Origin: OMIW01 sp044235645
GTDB taxonomy: Bacteria > Bdellovibrionota_C > UBA2361 > OMIW01
Assembly: GCA_044235645.1 (NCBI GenBank)
Contig: JBIIHQ010000003.1
Location: forward strand, 186,001-250,000
Direction of reading: 5' to 3'
Length of the DNA: 64,000 nucleotides
A model generated the notes under the pieces. The model was not told the origin of the DNA. It saw nothing but the letters and a program-made list of their open reading frames with translations, and ran no database searches. The translations under genes and the position numbers were made by a program. Position 1 is the first letter of the stretch; each line of letters begins with the position of its first letter. This document shows positions 25,953 through 35,224 of the stretch, piece after piece.

Positions 25953-26807
25953 TCACTGGCGCGGGACCCGTACCCGTGACACCGCTTCATCGGCATCACC
26001 AAACGATCGAACCGGGGTTATGTCTATACCGCCGCGCCGAGTGAAGAGGCAAGATACCGACAGCATATCAGGGGTGCACGCGAGACCGATATCGGCAAGG
26101 ATCCGCTCGCAACACGCTTCATGAAACCCAAGATGATTGCGGAAAGACACCAGATACTGGAGCAGTGACCCATGATCAATTGGGGTACCGGTGTAAGATA
26201 TCTGAACCGTCGCCCAATCAGGTTGTTGGGTGACGGGGCAGAGAGTCCGCAGGAGATGTGAGTACAGCCGCTCCGAAACCCGCTCCCCGCGAGTCGTCTT
26301 TAATATCGAGCGGTCCGGCTCTGTAAACATACATGAGACAGGGATCGTATCGATGCATGTCCCGGCCCACTGAATGAATTGCATATGAGGAGTCGGCACT
26401 ATCTCTTCCCATTGGTCAGGAGGAAAGATAACAACTGATACCTCGTCCTTTACCGCACGAGAAATATCTTGCGCTATCGTTCGCCCGACATGCTCAAAAC
26501 CTGAGAACGAGCTCTGTGCAAAGCTGTTGAGATAAAGCTTGAGACTTTTCGACTCGACAATTGCAGGGGAGGATGCGGGGACGATAATCTCAAGAACCCC
26601 AATTCCTGGCAGACCCGAATCATGGAGCCACGAGAGCTCGTAGCACATCCACCGATCGAATCCGATACCGAAGGGAAAATTCCCTCGAGGAGTACCCTTT
26701 TCACCGCCGATAACCTCTCGATACGACCGACGCTCGATTGGATACAGGAGATCGGGGGAATAGGTAGCTGCATAAGAGACAGGTTGGCCTAAGGGATTTT
26801 TGCTCAT
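25953..26807 (-). CDS. queF: NADPH-dependent 7-cyano-7-deazaguanine reductase QueF
   Basis: The protein is 284 residues, the long (E. coli-like) QueF form. VESKSLKLYLNSF near residue 84 is the family signature, and the nucleophilic cysteine lies in LCPVTQQPDW near residue 195. It reduces preQ0 to preQ1, the last soluble step before queuine-type insertion into tRNA. It is divergent from queC-queD-queE, with a 158-base intergenic region in which I find no preQ1 riboswitch consensus. Confidence 0.96.
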   Translation of the reverse strand: MSKNPLGQPVSYAATYSPDLLYPIERRSYREVIGGEKGTPRGNFPFGIGFDRWMCYELSWLHDSGLPGIGVLEIIVPASSPAIVESKSLKLYLNSFAQSSFSGFEHVGRTIAQDISRAVKDEVSVVIFPPDQWEEIVPTPHMQFIQWAGTCIDTIPVSCMFTEPDRSILKTTRGERVSERLYSHLLRTLCPVTQQPDWATVQISYTGTPIDHGSLLQYLVSFRNHLGFHEACCERILADIGLACTPDMLSVSCLFTRRGGIDITPVRSFGDADEAVSRVRVPRQ

Positions 26808-26965
26808 CGGAACCGCTTCTCAGGGGATGTGGGAGGTAGGGCCTTTATCTGTTATAACTTTGGTAAGGCGATGATTTCCATCTGCCTCCCAAATTATATT
26901 ACTATGTCGCTAAAAAGTCGCGATCATTCGCCCCGTTTAGTTTCTCGCTGTTTTTTTGTTCCGTA

Positions 26966-27649
26966 ATGAATATCGTTGCTGTTTACTCGGGCGGAATGGA
27001 TTCAACCGTTCTTCTCTACCATCTCGTCAGTCAAGGTCACCAGATCCGCGCCCTCTCCGTAAACTATGGTCAACGCCATCGGAGGGAGCTCTCTGCCGCC
27101 CGCGAGATCTGCACCAGGCTCGGCATCAAGCATCATGAGGTTGACCTCTCCTCAATAACCCCCCTTCTCTCGGCTAGTGCCCTCATTAGTACTGGCATCG
27201 ATCTTCCCGCCGGGCACTACGAAGACCAGTCGATGCGAATCACCGTGGTTCCCAACCGAAATATGATCTTACTCTCACTCGCTACAGCGTGGGCGATTAA
27301 CGAGCGGTGCGATGCCGTCGCCTACGGTGCTCACAGTGGTGATCACGCCATATACCCCGATTGTCGGGAAACCTTCGTCACTCCCCTCGCAGAAGCAATC
27401 TGGCATTGTGATTGGCATCGTGTCTTGCTTCTCCGCCCGTTTATTGGAATGACCAAGGGGGACATCTGTAAACTTGGTATATCGCTGGGTGTCCCATTTG
27501 AAGAAACATGGAGTTGCTATGGGGGAGGGACGAGACATTGTGGGGTGTGCGGAACCTGCACGGAGCGACGTGAGGCATTCGAGCGGGCAGGGGTTGCAGA
27601 TCCAACTGATTATGAGAAAGGATACCAACTGGACCGAAACTCCTCTTGA
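26966..27649 (+). CDS. queC: 7-cyano-7-deazaguanine synthase QueC
   Basis: The protein is 227 residues. The PP-loop YSGGMDSTVLL opens it, and the zinc-binding cysteines appear near residue 187 in CYGGGTRHCGVCGTCTERREAF-like order (C, C, C, C). It converts 7-carboxy-7-deazaguanine to preQ0 using ATP and ammonia. It is the first gene of a three-gene run with queD and queE. A plausible promoter lies in the AT-rich stretch around 26895-26905, but no strong -35 was found. Confidence 0.96.
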   Translation: MNIVAVYSGGMDSTVLLYHLVSQGHQIRALSVNYGQRHRRELSAAREICTRLGIKHHEVDLSSITPLLSASALISTGIDLPAGHYEDQSMRITVVPNRNMILLSLATAWAINERCDAVAYGAHSGDHAIYPDCRETFVTPLAEAIWHCDWHRVLLLRPFIGMTKGDICKLGISLGVPFEETWSCYGGGTRHCGVCGTCTERREAFERAGVADPTDYEKGYQLDRNSS

Positions 27650-27699
27650 AACCTCTTCCCTGTGGCATGAAGAGCTTAAAAATTAAAAAAGGACCCCTG

Positions 27700-28080
27700 A
27701 TGGAATGGACCCTCGAGAAAGAATTTCGATTCGAAGCTTCGCATGTGCTACCCCGCCATGGGGGTAAGTGTGCGCGACTTCATGGTCACTCATGGCGAGG
27801 ACGGCTCGTCTGTCGAGGTACAGCTTTGCAATCCACCGGACCGAGTGTCGGAATGGTACTCGATTACGGAGAGCTCTCGGCAGCGATACGGCCCCTTCTG
27901 GACCAATTCCTGGACCACTATCACCTTAACGACTCTTTACAGCTCGAGAATCCCACAAGCGAGGAAGTCGCGCGATGGATATTCGATCGGGTTAAGCCAG
28001 TCGTGCCTCAGCTGACACAAGTCGTGCTCGATGAAACCTGCACCTCTCGATGCGTATATGCGGAGTCAGGAAAATTTTAA
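27700..28080 (+). CDS. queD: 6-carboxy-5,6,7,8-tetrahydropterin synthase QueD
   Basis: The start at 27700 follows AAAAAAGGA about 8 bases upstream and gives 126 residues; an 18-residue in-frame extension upstream is not QueD-like. The zinc histidines are in EASH and LHGHSW, and the catalytic Cys is in GKCARLHGH; a later LDHYHLND motif is typical. It makes 6-carboxytetrahydropterin from dihydroneopterin triphosphate. Its stop TAA shares a base with the queE ATG (TAATG), showing translational coupling. The GTP cyclohydrolase I that feeds it is not in the window. Confidence 0.95.
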   Translation: MEWTLEKEFRFEASHVLPRHGGKCARLHGHSWRGRLVCRGTALQSTGPSVGMVLDYGELSAAIRPLLDQFLDHYHLNDSLQLENPTSEEVARWIFDRVKPVVPQLTQVVLDETCTSRCVYAESGKF

Positions 28081-28730
28081 TGGAGCAGACACCTATTCCA
28101 CCGGAACAAGCCCTCAGATCCCACTCTCGGGGAGGCTATCGTGTTAATGAGATATTCTTCTCCGTTCAAGGGGAGGGACGACTGGCAGGAACGCCGATGG
28201 TTTTCATCCGTTTCAGTGATTGTAACTTGCGATGCTCGGTCATAAATGCTGGATTCGACTGCGACACGGAGTTTATGAGCGGTCAATATCGTAATATCGA
28301 CGAGATACTCGCTAATGCTGAGACCCTCAACCCTCGAAAAGGATGGCTGCTTCTCACCGGGGGAGAGCCGGCTCTCCAGCTCGACGCCCCTCTCGTTGAG
28401 GCGGCTAAACGACAGGGCTGGCGCCTTGCCATCGAAACAAACGGGACAATAAAACTCCCTGAGGGGCTCGATTGGATATGCGTTTCTCCAAAGACAGCAG
28501 AGCATACCCTTCGACAGAGAACCGCCGACGAGGTCAAATACGTGCGACACGTCGGTATGGGTATACCAGAACCAAGCATTAAGGCGACTCACCACTTGAT
28601 CTCACCCCCATTTAGGCCGAATGGCTCCATGCGGCCGGAGGACCTCGAGTGGTGTATCGAGCTGGTTAAGGCAAATCCAGAGAAATGGAGCCTGTCTTTT
28701 CAGTACCATAAGATCCTTCAGATCAGATAG
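28080..28730 (+). CDS. queE: 7-carboxy-7-deazaguanine synthase QueE (radical SAM)
   Basis: The ATG at 28080 overlaps the queD stop; the product is 216 residues. EIFFSVQGEG near residue 23 and the LLTGGEPALQ motif near 98 are QueE-typical. The cluster cysteines read C-NLR-C-SVINAGFD-C, i.e. C-x3-C-x8-C, instead of the standard C-x3-C-x2-C; an insertion of six residues separates the second and third cysteines. Variant spacings are known in QueE (for example C-x14-C-x2-C in Burkholderia), so the enzyme may still be active. It makes 7-carboxy-7-deazaguanine with SAM. A terminator-like stem follows within 10 bases. Confidence 0.9.
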   Translation: MEQTPIPPEQALRSHSRGGYRVNEIFFSVQGEGRLAGTPMVFIRFSDCNLRCSVINAGFDCDTEFMSGQYRNIDEILANAETLNPRKGWLLLTGGEPALQLDAPLVEAAKRQGWRLAIETNGTIKLPEGLDWICVSPKTAEHTLRQRTADEVKYVRHVGMGIPEPSIKATHHLISPPFRPNGSMRPEDLEWCIELVKANPEKWSLSFQYHKILQIR

Positions 28731-28739
28731 GGAGGGTGT

Positions 28740-28790
28740 CACACCAGCCCGAGGAACGGCCATAACAAAAGGGGGGAGGGCTGGATTGTG
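28740..28790 (+). terminator. Terminator-like stem after queE
   Basis: CACA-CCAGCCC (28740-28750) pairs with GGGCTGG-at-TGTG (28778-28790), an 11-bp stem with one 2-base bulge, followed by a T/G-rich stretch (TTGTTCTT). It starts 9 bases after the queE stop. The 27-base loop is long for a simple terminator. Confidence 0.5.
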
Positions 28791-28831
28791 TTGTTCTTAG
28801 GGGTCGAGAAACGTGATTTCGGGCGATATGA

Positions 28832-30280
28832 ATGAGTTCTGATCGAATACCCATAGGAAAGGTGATACCCGGACGACCCGTGGGACTCCCTGAGCCCGAG
28901 GGCGTTCCCAGTGTCAAGCGGGGAGACCGTCAGAGCGAATCGCCTGTGGGGCTAAAGAATGGCACCCGCAACCCACCCCCAGCGTCGTTTACGGCACAGA
29001 ATTCTATCGAAACGAAGGCACCTCATTCGAAGGGGAACCACAAGTCCATGCCTCGAGCGTCCTCTCCTCGACCTCGCGGGTCGCCAGTCTCACCTCCTTC
29101 AACCTCGACGGCGAGGTCCGTTCCACCATTACGAGGGACCCCCCGCCCATCTAGTTTGCGCCCGGAAGCCGGGCACCCGATCGCAGCAGTTTCGCCTTCC
29201 ACCCCTTCGTCAAGACCATCGCCAAGAGCCGGGACGGTGCGTGAAAGGGTCGATATCCTATGGAGCTTGGTGATACGATGGTTCGATGAGGCCAATCGAC
29301 AGCTCACCTCGCTTTACCGACGATATCCGTATGAAGCACTGGCGAGCGTTCTCGGCTTCGGGGTTCTCATCCTGGTGTGGCCAGCTCAGGAGCATGCTTC
29401 AACCCCTTTCCCGAACTATTTCCGGCAACGAATGTCCTCTTTTGGGGGGACCAGCAGAAATACGGAATCATCGCCCGGACCGCTTTCCGCTGAAGGGGAC
29501 GAAGTTCCCGCCGAAAGAGACTTGCTTGACCTCGACGGCATTAATACCCTCCTCGAGCGTTTTGAGAGGCGCACGAGGGTAATAACCATCTCGGCAAATA
29601 AACCCCTCAAGCGAAATGTCCGCACCATTCGGGTGGGAGGTAGCAGCGGATCCTTCAATCATCGTGCTCCTGCCAGGGGAAATCCGATTCGAAGCACCGA
29701 TCAGCCAGTGACTTCTCCAACCTTCACCATTCGTCGACTCACTCACACCAATCGAGATGCTCTCACCGCGCAGGTTCTGCGGATAATATCTCGTCACGGC
29801 AAACGGGGGGTAGACAGGCGTGAGCTTGCTCGGTCCATCGTAGCCGAAGCACTTCGACAAGATTACGACCCGCTCTTTGTCGCTGCCGTAATCAAATCAG
29901 AAAGTGCCTTCAATACATACGCACGCTCATATGTGGGAGCTCAAGGATTGATGCAGATTATGCCTGCAACTGCCCGCTACGTTGAGGGAATGAATGCTCT
30001 TCCGAGGGGCAACCTTTCCGACCCCGGTCATAATCTTCACTTGGGGGTCAAATATCTGAAATATTTGGAGGACATGTACAAGGGCAATCGAATTCTTACC
30101 CTCATGGCCTATAACTGGGGACCGGGGCACATCGAGCGCACGATAAAGGGGGGGCGGCGGCGGGGGGTACCCCGAGAGGTGGTCAACTATGCCCTCCGTA
30201 TTTTGAGCGATCATTCGCGTTGGGTCGATGAAGCAAACCAAACGATGGCCCGAGCAGATGCTGCTTCCCGAGTATCCTAG
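28832..30280 (+). CDS. Lytic transglycosylase (SLT domain) with long Pro/Ser-rich N-terminus
   Basis: The protein is 482 residues. Residues ~1-150 are Pro/Ser/Arg-rich and probably disordered in the cytoplasm; a single transmembrane helix follows at ~168-186. A linker leads to an SLT domain at ~335-466 with the catalytic glutamate at 357 (IKSESAF), GAQGLMQIMPATA and AYNWGPGHI. It therefore resembles a membrane-anchored transglycosylase that cleaves peptidoglycan in the periplasm. The long low-complexity cytoplasmic segment is unusual. Next gene is nadB. Confidence 0.9.
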   Translation: MSSDRIPIGKVIPGRPVGLPEPEGVPSVKRGDRQSESPVGLKNGTRNPPPASFTAQNSIETKAPHSKGNHKSMPRASSPRPRGSPVSPPSTSTARSVPPLRGTPRPSSLRPEAGHPIAAVSPSTPSSRPSPRAGTVRERVDILWSLVIRWFDEANRQLTSLYRRYPYEALASVLGFGVLILVWPAQEHASTPFPNYFRQRMSSFGGTSRNTESSPGPLSAEGDEVPAERDLLDLDGINTLLERFERRTRVITISANKPLKRNVRTIRVGGSSGSFNHRAPARGNPIRSTDQPVTSPTFTIRRLTHTNRDALTAQVLRIISRHGKRGVDRRELARSIVAEALRQDYDPLFVAAVIKSESAFNTYARSYVGAQGLMQIMPATARYVEGMNALPRGNLSDPGHNLHLGVKYLKYLEDMYKGNRILTLMAYNWGPGHIERTIKGGRRRGVPREVVNYALRILSDHSRWVDEANQTMARADAASRVS

Positions 30281-30431
30281 CCTGAGATTTCTCTCATTTT
30301 TTCTCCTCCGCTTAAGATTGGTCAACTTCGGGTCTCTGCTCTGGCTGAATGTTTCTTTTTTTGCTGGTATCGTTGTCAACGAACAGGAAAAATTTCCAAG
30401 AAAGGACCATCTCTATCTTTGAAGGAATGGC

Positions 30432-32012
30432 ATGAATGTCTCTGATTTTTTGGTGCTCGGCGGAGGTATTGCGGGGCTCACGTTTGCGCTAGAGGCATCT
30501 CAAAAAGGTACGGTTTCTGTGCTCTGTAAAACCGCGCTCTCAGAGGGCTCGACTCCGTGGGCTCAGGGTGGTATCGCAGCCGTTGCCGGCGATGACGACT
30601 CTGCTGAACTTCACGTTAAGGACACCCTCACCGCAGGGGCTGGTCTCTGTAAGCGCTCGATTGTAGAGATGGTAGTTGCTGAGGGGCCGGGTCGCATTGA
30701 AGAACTTATCAGGCTCGGAGTCGCCTTCGATCGCGAAGACGACTCCTCGTACCACCTCCACCGTGAGGGGGGTCACTCACGAAGGCGTATCTACCACACC
30801 GCAGATGCAACAGGTCGAGAGATTCAAGCGAAACTCTCTCAACGAGTCCTTGAAAACTCCTCGGTCACTCTCTTTGAGAACTGTATGGCGATCGACCTTA
30901 TCACCTCCCGCAAGGTGGGTATCGATTTCCACCGTCCCAATCGTGTTCTCGGTGCGTACGTTCTTATGCCTGACGGCTCGATCGAGCTTTTCTGCGCTGA
31001 CAAAGTTATTCTGGCAACCGGAGGTGCGGGGAAGGTTTATTTGTACACATCAAATCCCGATATTTCAAGCGGCGATGGGATCGCCATCGCATATCGTGCT
31101 GGGTGCGCCATTGCCAATATGGAGTTTTTCCAATTTCATCCGACGTGCCTCTTTGACCCCAAGGCAAAATCATTTCTGATTACCGAAGCGATGCGTGGTG
31201 AAGGGGCAAAGTTGCGAAGAGTCGACGGCACCCCTTTCATGCACGACTATGACCAGAGAGAGGAGCTTGCTCCTCGTGACGTTGTCGCTCGCGCGATAGA
31301 CTTTGAAATGAAGAAAACGGGGGATGAATTCGTCCTTCTGGATATCAGCCACAAAGGTGAGTCTTTTGTAAGGGAGCATTTCCCAACTATCTACGAGCGG
31401 TGTCTCTCTTACGGGATTAACCCCGGCACCGACCCGATTCCCGTCGTGCCCGCCGCGCACTTCTGCTGCGGTGGTATACAGGCTGACGAGTGGGGTCGAA
31501 CATCGATAGAGGGGCTTTATGCAGTAGGTGAGTGCGCTTGTACGGGCTTGCACGGAGCAAATCGGCTTGCGTCAAACTCACTCCTTGAAGGGGTTGTATT
31601 CGGCCATCGCGCTGCAGCTCATGCATCTTCGCACCTCGGAAAGCCACCTCGGGTTCCCCAGATACCTGAGTGGGATACAACCGGAGCGGTGAGAAGCGAG
31701 GAGGCCGTGATCATCTCCCAGAACTGGGATGAAATCCGACGTTTTATGTGGAACTACGTTGGTATTGTCCGAAGCGATAAACGGCTGGAACGTGCGCTCC
31801 GCCGGAGCGAAGTTATTGAACAGGAAATTCGAGAATACTACTGGAATTTCACGGTGACGAAGAACCTCCTGGAACTTCGGAATCTCAGCCTTGTGGCAAA
31901 TCTTGTGATACGATCCGCTATGGCTCGCAAGGAGAGCCGTGGGTTACATTATACGATAGATCACCCCGAGATGCGGGGAGAGGTCGGCGAAGATACCATC
32001 TTGGTTCCATGA
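30432..32012 (+). CDS. nadB: L-aspartate oxidase
   Basis: The protein is 526 residues, typical NadB length. FAD-binding GGGIAGLTFALEA is near residue 10; AQGGIAAV, the catalytic-region FHPTCLF and RDVVARAID, and the conserved HFCCGGI-x-GLYAVGECACTGLHGANRL region are all present. It oxidises aspartate to iminoaspartate, the first step of NAD synthesis. The ATG follows AAGGA 5-9 bases upstream. nadA and nadC are not in the window. Confidence 0.96.
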   Translation: MNVSDFLVLGGGIAGLTFALEASQKGTVSVLCKTALSEGSTPWAQGGIAAVAGDDDSAELHVKDTLTAGAGLCKRSIVEMVVAEGPGRIEELIRLGVAFDREDDSSYHLHREGGHSRRRIYHTADATGREIQAKLSQRVLENSSVTLFENCMAIDLITSRKVGIDFHRPNRVLGAYVLMPDGSIELFCADKVILATGGAGKVYLYTSNPDISSGDGIAIAYRAGCAIANMEFFQFHPTCLFDPKAKSFLITEAMRGEGAKLRRVDGTPFMHDYDQREELAPRDVVARAIDFEMKKTGDEFVLLDISHKGESFVREHFPTIYERCLSYGINPGTDPIPVVPAAHFCCGGIQADEWGRTSIEGLYAVGECACTGLHGANRLASNSLLEGVVFGHRAAAHASSHLGKPPRVPQIPEWDTTGAVRSEEAVIISQNWDEIRRFMWNYVGIVRSDKRLERALRRSEVIEQEIREYYWNFTVTKNLLELRNLSLVANLVIRSAMARKESRGLHYTIDHPEMRGEVGEDTILVP

Positions 32013-32057
32013 AGAGGGAACAAAATTCAAACCTAAAAAAACAAGCGAGAGACTGTT

Positions 32058-33143
32058 GTGGTACACAATTTCAACCCAGGTCCGGCGGTCCTTCCCGATA
32101 CCGTCAGAGAAGAGGTGGCCGATGCCGTAAGGCAGCTGCCTCATAGTAGTCTCGGTATTCTCGAGATCAGTCATCGTGGGAGAGTTTTCGAGGAGATTCT
32201 TGCATCTGCAGAAGCTCGTATTCGGCGACTCCTCGTCATTCCTGACGATTTCGCAGTGATGTTCTGCCATGGTGGTGCAACGATGCAATTCTCGATGGTA
32301 CCGCTTAATTTAGGGTATGCGGCCACATCGAAGCCCGAGTACCTTATCTCGGGGGTGTGGTCCCAGAAAGCATTCGCCGAGGCGAATCGACTCGTGGGTG
32401 CCATTGAAAACGGTTCCGGGGAATTACTCCGATTCAAAGAGTTACCGAAAGTCTTAGAAACGGCTCCGGGCTGTCCTTATCTTCACTATACCAGTAATAA
32501 TACGATTTATGGCACGCAATGGACCTCAGCTCCTGCCGCTAAAGCTTGCTCTATTGCTCCCCTGGTATGCGATGCATCGTCGGATCTTTTCTCGGCCTCA
32601 GTTGACTTCTCCCGGCATGATGCCGTGTATGCGTGCGCACAGAAGAACTTTGGATGTTCGGGGTTAACTATTGCGGTTGTAAGAAAGAATCTTATCGACC
32701 GGGCCCCCAAAAACCTTCCTATCCTTCTCTCCTATCAAACTTACGCCAAAAATCAATCTCTCTACAACACCCCTGCTACCTTTGCGATCTTTGTAGCTGA
32801 ACGATACCTTGCTTGGATAGAGAATCGTGGCGGCCTAACGGAGATGCTGCGTCGCGCTCGAGAGCGAGCAGAACGAGTGTATGCTTGTATTGATGAATTT
32901 CCGCTTTATTTGCCTTACGCCGAGCCGTCATCGCGGAGCCTTATGAACGCCACCTTTCGGATCGAGGATTCCGATCGCGAAAAACAGTTCTTACAGGAGG
33001 CAGAGACTGCCGGATTGTTTGGCCTTAAAGGTCATAAACTGCTCGGTGGAATTCGGGTATCGATGTACAACGGCCTTTCGATGGGTGCGATAGAGGACCT
33101 CACCTCTTTCATGACGGAGTTTGCGGCACGATGGGACTCTTAA
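32058..33143 (+). CDS. serC: Phosphoserine aminotransferase
   Basis: The protein is 361 residues starting at a GTG (VHNFNPGPAVLP), as in SerC homologues. The PLP lysine lies in AQKNFGCSGL near residue 196, and the C-terminal FGLKGHKLLGGIRVSMYNG motif is diagnostic. It makes O-phosphoserine from 3-phosphohydroxypyruvate and may also act in pyridoxine synthesis. Its last 13 bases overlap the next gene, so the two are probably co-translated. It follows nadB by 45 bases on the same strand. Confidence 0.95.
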   Translation: MVHNFNPGPAVLPDTVREEVADAVRQLPHSSLGILEISHRGRVFEEILASAEARIRRLLVIPDDFAVMFCHGGATMQFSMVPLNLGYAATSKPEYLISGVWSQKAFAEANRLVGAIENGSGELLRFKELPKVLETAPGCPYLHYTSNNTIYGTQWTSAPAAKACSIAPLVCDASSDLFSASVDFSRHDAVYACAQKNFGCSGLTIAVVRKNLIDRAPKNLPILLSYQTYAKNQSLYNTPATFAIFVAERYLAWIENRGGLTEMLRRARERAERVYACIDEFPLYLPYAEPSSRSLMNATFRIEDSDREKQFLQEAETAGLFGLKGHKLLGGIRVSMYNGLSMGAIEDLTSFMTEFAARWDS

Positions 33144-34156
33144 GCTCTTTTCGCCTTCCTTTTTTTCGTGCCCGTTCCCGACAGGGCCCTTTGTTAGTGG
33201 GTCTCGTCGGCACTGGTGTCGCCATGGAACGGATCCATGTGCCGACTATTCGTAAGATGGCCTCTAAATTTAGAATTTTTGGCTGCTGCTCGGGTAGTCC
33301 AGAAGGTGCTCGTCAATTTGCCGCCGAACACGACATAGAACACTCATACCGAGACATCGATGAGATGCTCGCCGATCCGAAGATCGACGTTGCGGTTGTT
33401 GCCGTTCCCCTTAATTTGAATGCGTCGATAGCAGAGAAGGTTCTGCGGGCCCGGAAACATCTCCTGATAGAAAAGCCTCTCGCAACTTCTCCCAATCAAG
33501 CTCGCTCAGTTGCCACCCTTGCCCGATCAGTCGGCACGGTGGCGATAGTCGCTGAAAATGTCCTCTACTGGCCCGTGCTCGATGCAGTAAAAGCGCATCT
33601 CGACAGTCAATCAATCGGAACCCCCTCTCTTGTTTTATGGAATTCGGTCCAGCATATATCGGAGGCATCGCTTCCCGGATGGAGGAGTCAGCCCTCATAT
33701 CCCTTCGGGTATCTCCTTGAAAGTGGGGTCCATCTAATCGCAGCTTTGAGATATTTGTTTGGTAATCTAGAAATCGTCGATGCCCACAGCGAGGCGATCT
33801 ACCCGAGTTTGGGCAACGGCGACTTCATGACGGTGACCCTCAGCAACGGAGGCACGTTGAGAATTGTGATTACTTTCATCAGAACCCCCTTTGAGCACTC
33901 CGTCAACGAAAATCGCTGCACCATAGTGGGTTCTGAGGGTAAAATCCTCTTCTCATCGAATCGGTGTCTCGTTCGAGCCATCGACACTGAGCGAGACACT
34001 TCCTTTTCAGGGGACCTTGGGTATCAGGCTGAATATGATGATCTCTTTCGAGCAGTAAGAGAGGGGCTCTCACCCCGAAGTACCCTTGAAAGGGCGTGCG
34101 ACGACCTTGACCTTCTATGGCGCGCTTTGACGTGGCGAGCGGATAAAAGTGATTAA
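33131..34156 (+). CDS. Gfo/Idh/MocA-family NAD(P)-dependent oxidoreductase
   Basis: The protein is 341 residues. A Rossmann motif near residue 23 (GLVGTGVAMERIHVP) and EKPLATS near residue 115 are typical of the family, which oxidises or reduces sugars, inositols and related polyols. The C-terminal half is the usual mixed beta-sheet dimerisation domain. The substrate cannot be told from sequence. The start overlaps serC by 13 bases, so it may be coupled to it. Confidence 0.9.
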   Translation: MGLLSSFRLPFFRARSRQGPLLVGLVGTGVAMERIHVPTIRKMASKFRIFGCCSGSPEGARQFAAEHDIEHSYRDIDEMLADPKIDVAVVAVPLNLNASIAEKVLRARKHLLIEKPLATSPNQARSVATLARSVGTVAIVAENVLYWPVLDAVKAHLDSQSIGTPSLVLWNSVQHISEASLPGWRSQPSYPFGYLLESGVHLIAALRYLFGNLEIVDAHSEAIYPSLGNGDFMTVTLSNGGTLRIVITFIRTPFEHSVNENRCTIVGSEGKILFSSNRCLVRAIDTERDTSFSGDLGYQAEYDDLFRAVREGLSPRSTLERACDDLDLLWRALTWRADKSD

Positions 34157-34305
34157 GATAAAAGCGACAACTACCCAGTGGGTTCTGAGGAACCCCCTCC
34201 GTGGGCTCTTCAGAACAGCTCCCAGCGCATGAAATCGGTGTAATCACGATTCCATGCCCATGGACCAAACGCCTATTGGTGTCTGTTGGACCACGGATGG
34301 TGCGA

Positions 34306-34346
34306 AGTGCCCCCTGAAAAATAAAGCAATATGTTCAAGGGGCACT
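34306..34346. terminator. Hairpin between convergent genes
   Basis: AGTGCCCCCTGAA (34306-34318) pairs with TTCAAGGGGCACT (34334-34346) with one mismatch, a 13-bp stem with a 15-base A-rich loop. It lies in the 236-base gap between two convergent genes and may stop transcription from both sides, though a T-run is missing. Confidence 0.45.
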
Positions 34347-34392
34347 AGCTCATTTCGGCACAAGAGCCAGTAAACGGTAACCATCTCCTCCT

Positions 34393-35043
34393 TCAGCGCC
34401 ATCCCGCTCGTGGGTCAACAGATTCCTTTGGACGCCTTCGATAGACTGCAAAACCAATCAACATAACCACGAAGAACCCCGCAACGAGGAGGATCTTGCT
34501 CGTATCTGGCATATATTTATTACTATCATCGAGCGGCGTAACCACCGAGGCCGGATCCGAGAGGACTACTATGTCCCGAACTCCCTCAAGTTCTAACTTG
34601 GTCAGGAGGGCAAATCGTCTCACAACTTCTGACCAATCATCATCTGCAGCCCCAATCTCCGCTGAACGTTCTACCCCCACCTGAACCGCAAACCGACGCC
34701 CCGTCTGCTCAGACACCGCCTTCAGAAAATCAACAACCGACAGGGCTGTCGGACTGAGACTCACTTTCTTTGCTGTGCCAGGCTTATACTCGACATAAAT
34801 AGTCCCGGGAAAATCGTTATCGCTTTTTCTCAGAGTAGGCGAGACCAGCCGATAATGTTGTGGGGTAAACGGTAAACCCCTACCTCCCATCATCACTTGC
34901 TGTGGGATCGGAGGAGAGGTAGGAAGGACCGCGGCAACCTCCTCATCGGCAACAACACGCTCGTCAAGGCCACCCAACACATAGACCAGCGCGACCGCCA
35001 ATACTCCACCCAACATCTTCTCAAACACCCTTCTTCCTTGCAT
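34393..35043 (-). CDS. Bitopic membrane protein with STN/N0-like periplasmic domain
   Basis: The ATG at 35043 follows GAGGAG 6 bases upstream, so it is preferred over the GTG 8 codons earlier; the product is 216 residues. An N-terminal hydrophobic segment (~residues 8-24) may be a signal anchor and a second lies near residues 184-202, followed by a basic tail. Between them, residues ~90-160 (FLKAVSEQTG, then ERSAEIGAADDDWSEV, FALLTKLELEGVRDIVVLSD) resemble a secretin N0/STN domain. No partner secretin is adjacent. Function unknown; the gene is alone on this strand. Confidence 0.7.
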   Translation of the reverse strand: MQGRRVFEKMLGGVLAVALVYVLGGLDERVVADEEVAAVLPTSPPIPQQVMMGGRGLPFTPQHYRLVSPTLRKSDNDFPGTIYVEYKPGTAKKVSLSPTALSVVDFLKAVSEQTGRRFAVQVGVERSAEIGAADDDWSEVVRRFALLTKLELEGVRDIVVLSDPASVVTPLDDSNKYMPDTSKILLVAGFFVVMLIGFAVYRRRPKESVDPRAGWR

Positions 35044-35224
35044 GTTTACTCCTCGGTGTTCCTTCACCTCTGGATTAAGAGTAATATCACTTCAGGTGGT
35101 TGTCACTGAGTAATGTGCACGCTCAGTATTTCTTCTCCTCACAGATAATAATCCCGATGATCGAGAGTCGGATCCTTTTTCGACCGCGGGAATCTCCCGG
35201 TTGCCTTTAAAATCCTCATTTAGA

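Noticed and set aside
25141..25956. 271-codon minus-strand open frame over aacS
   Set aside because: Antisense to a strong acetoacetyl-CoA synthetase gene and with no domain pattern.
26808..26965. Possible preQ1 riboswitch between queF and queC
   Set aside because: I looked for the preQ1-I core (AGGTTC with a downstream A-rich tail and CACCC) and did not find it.
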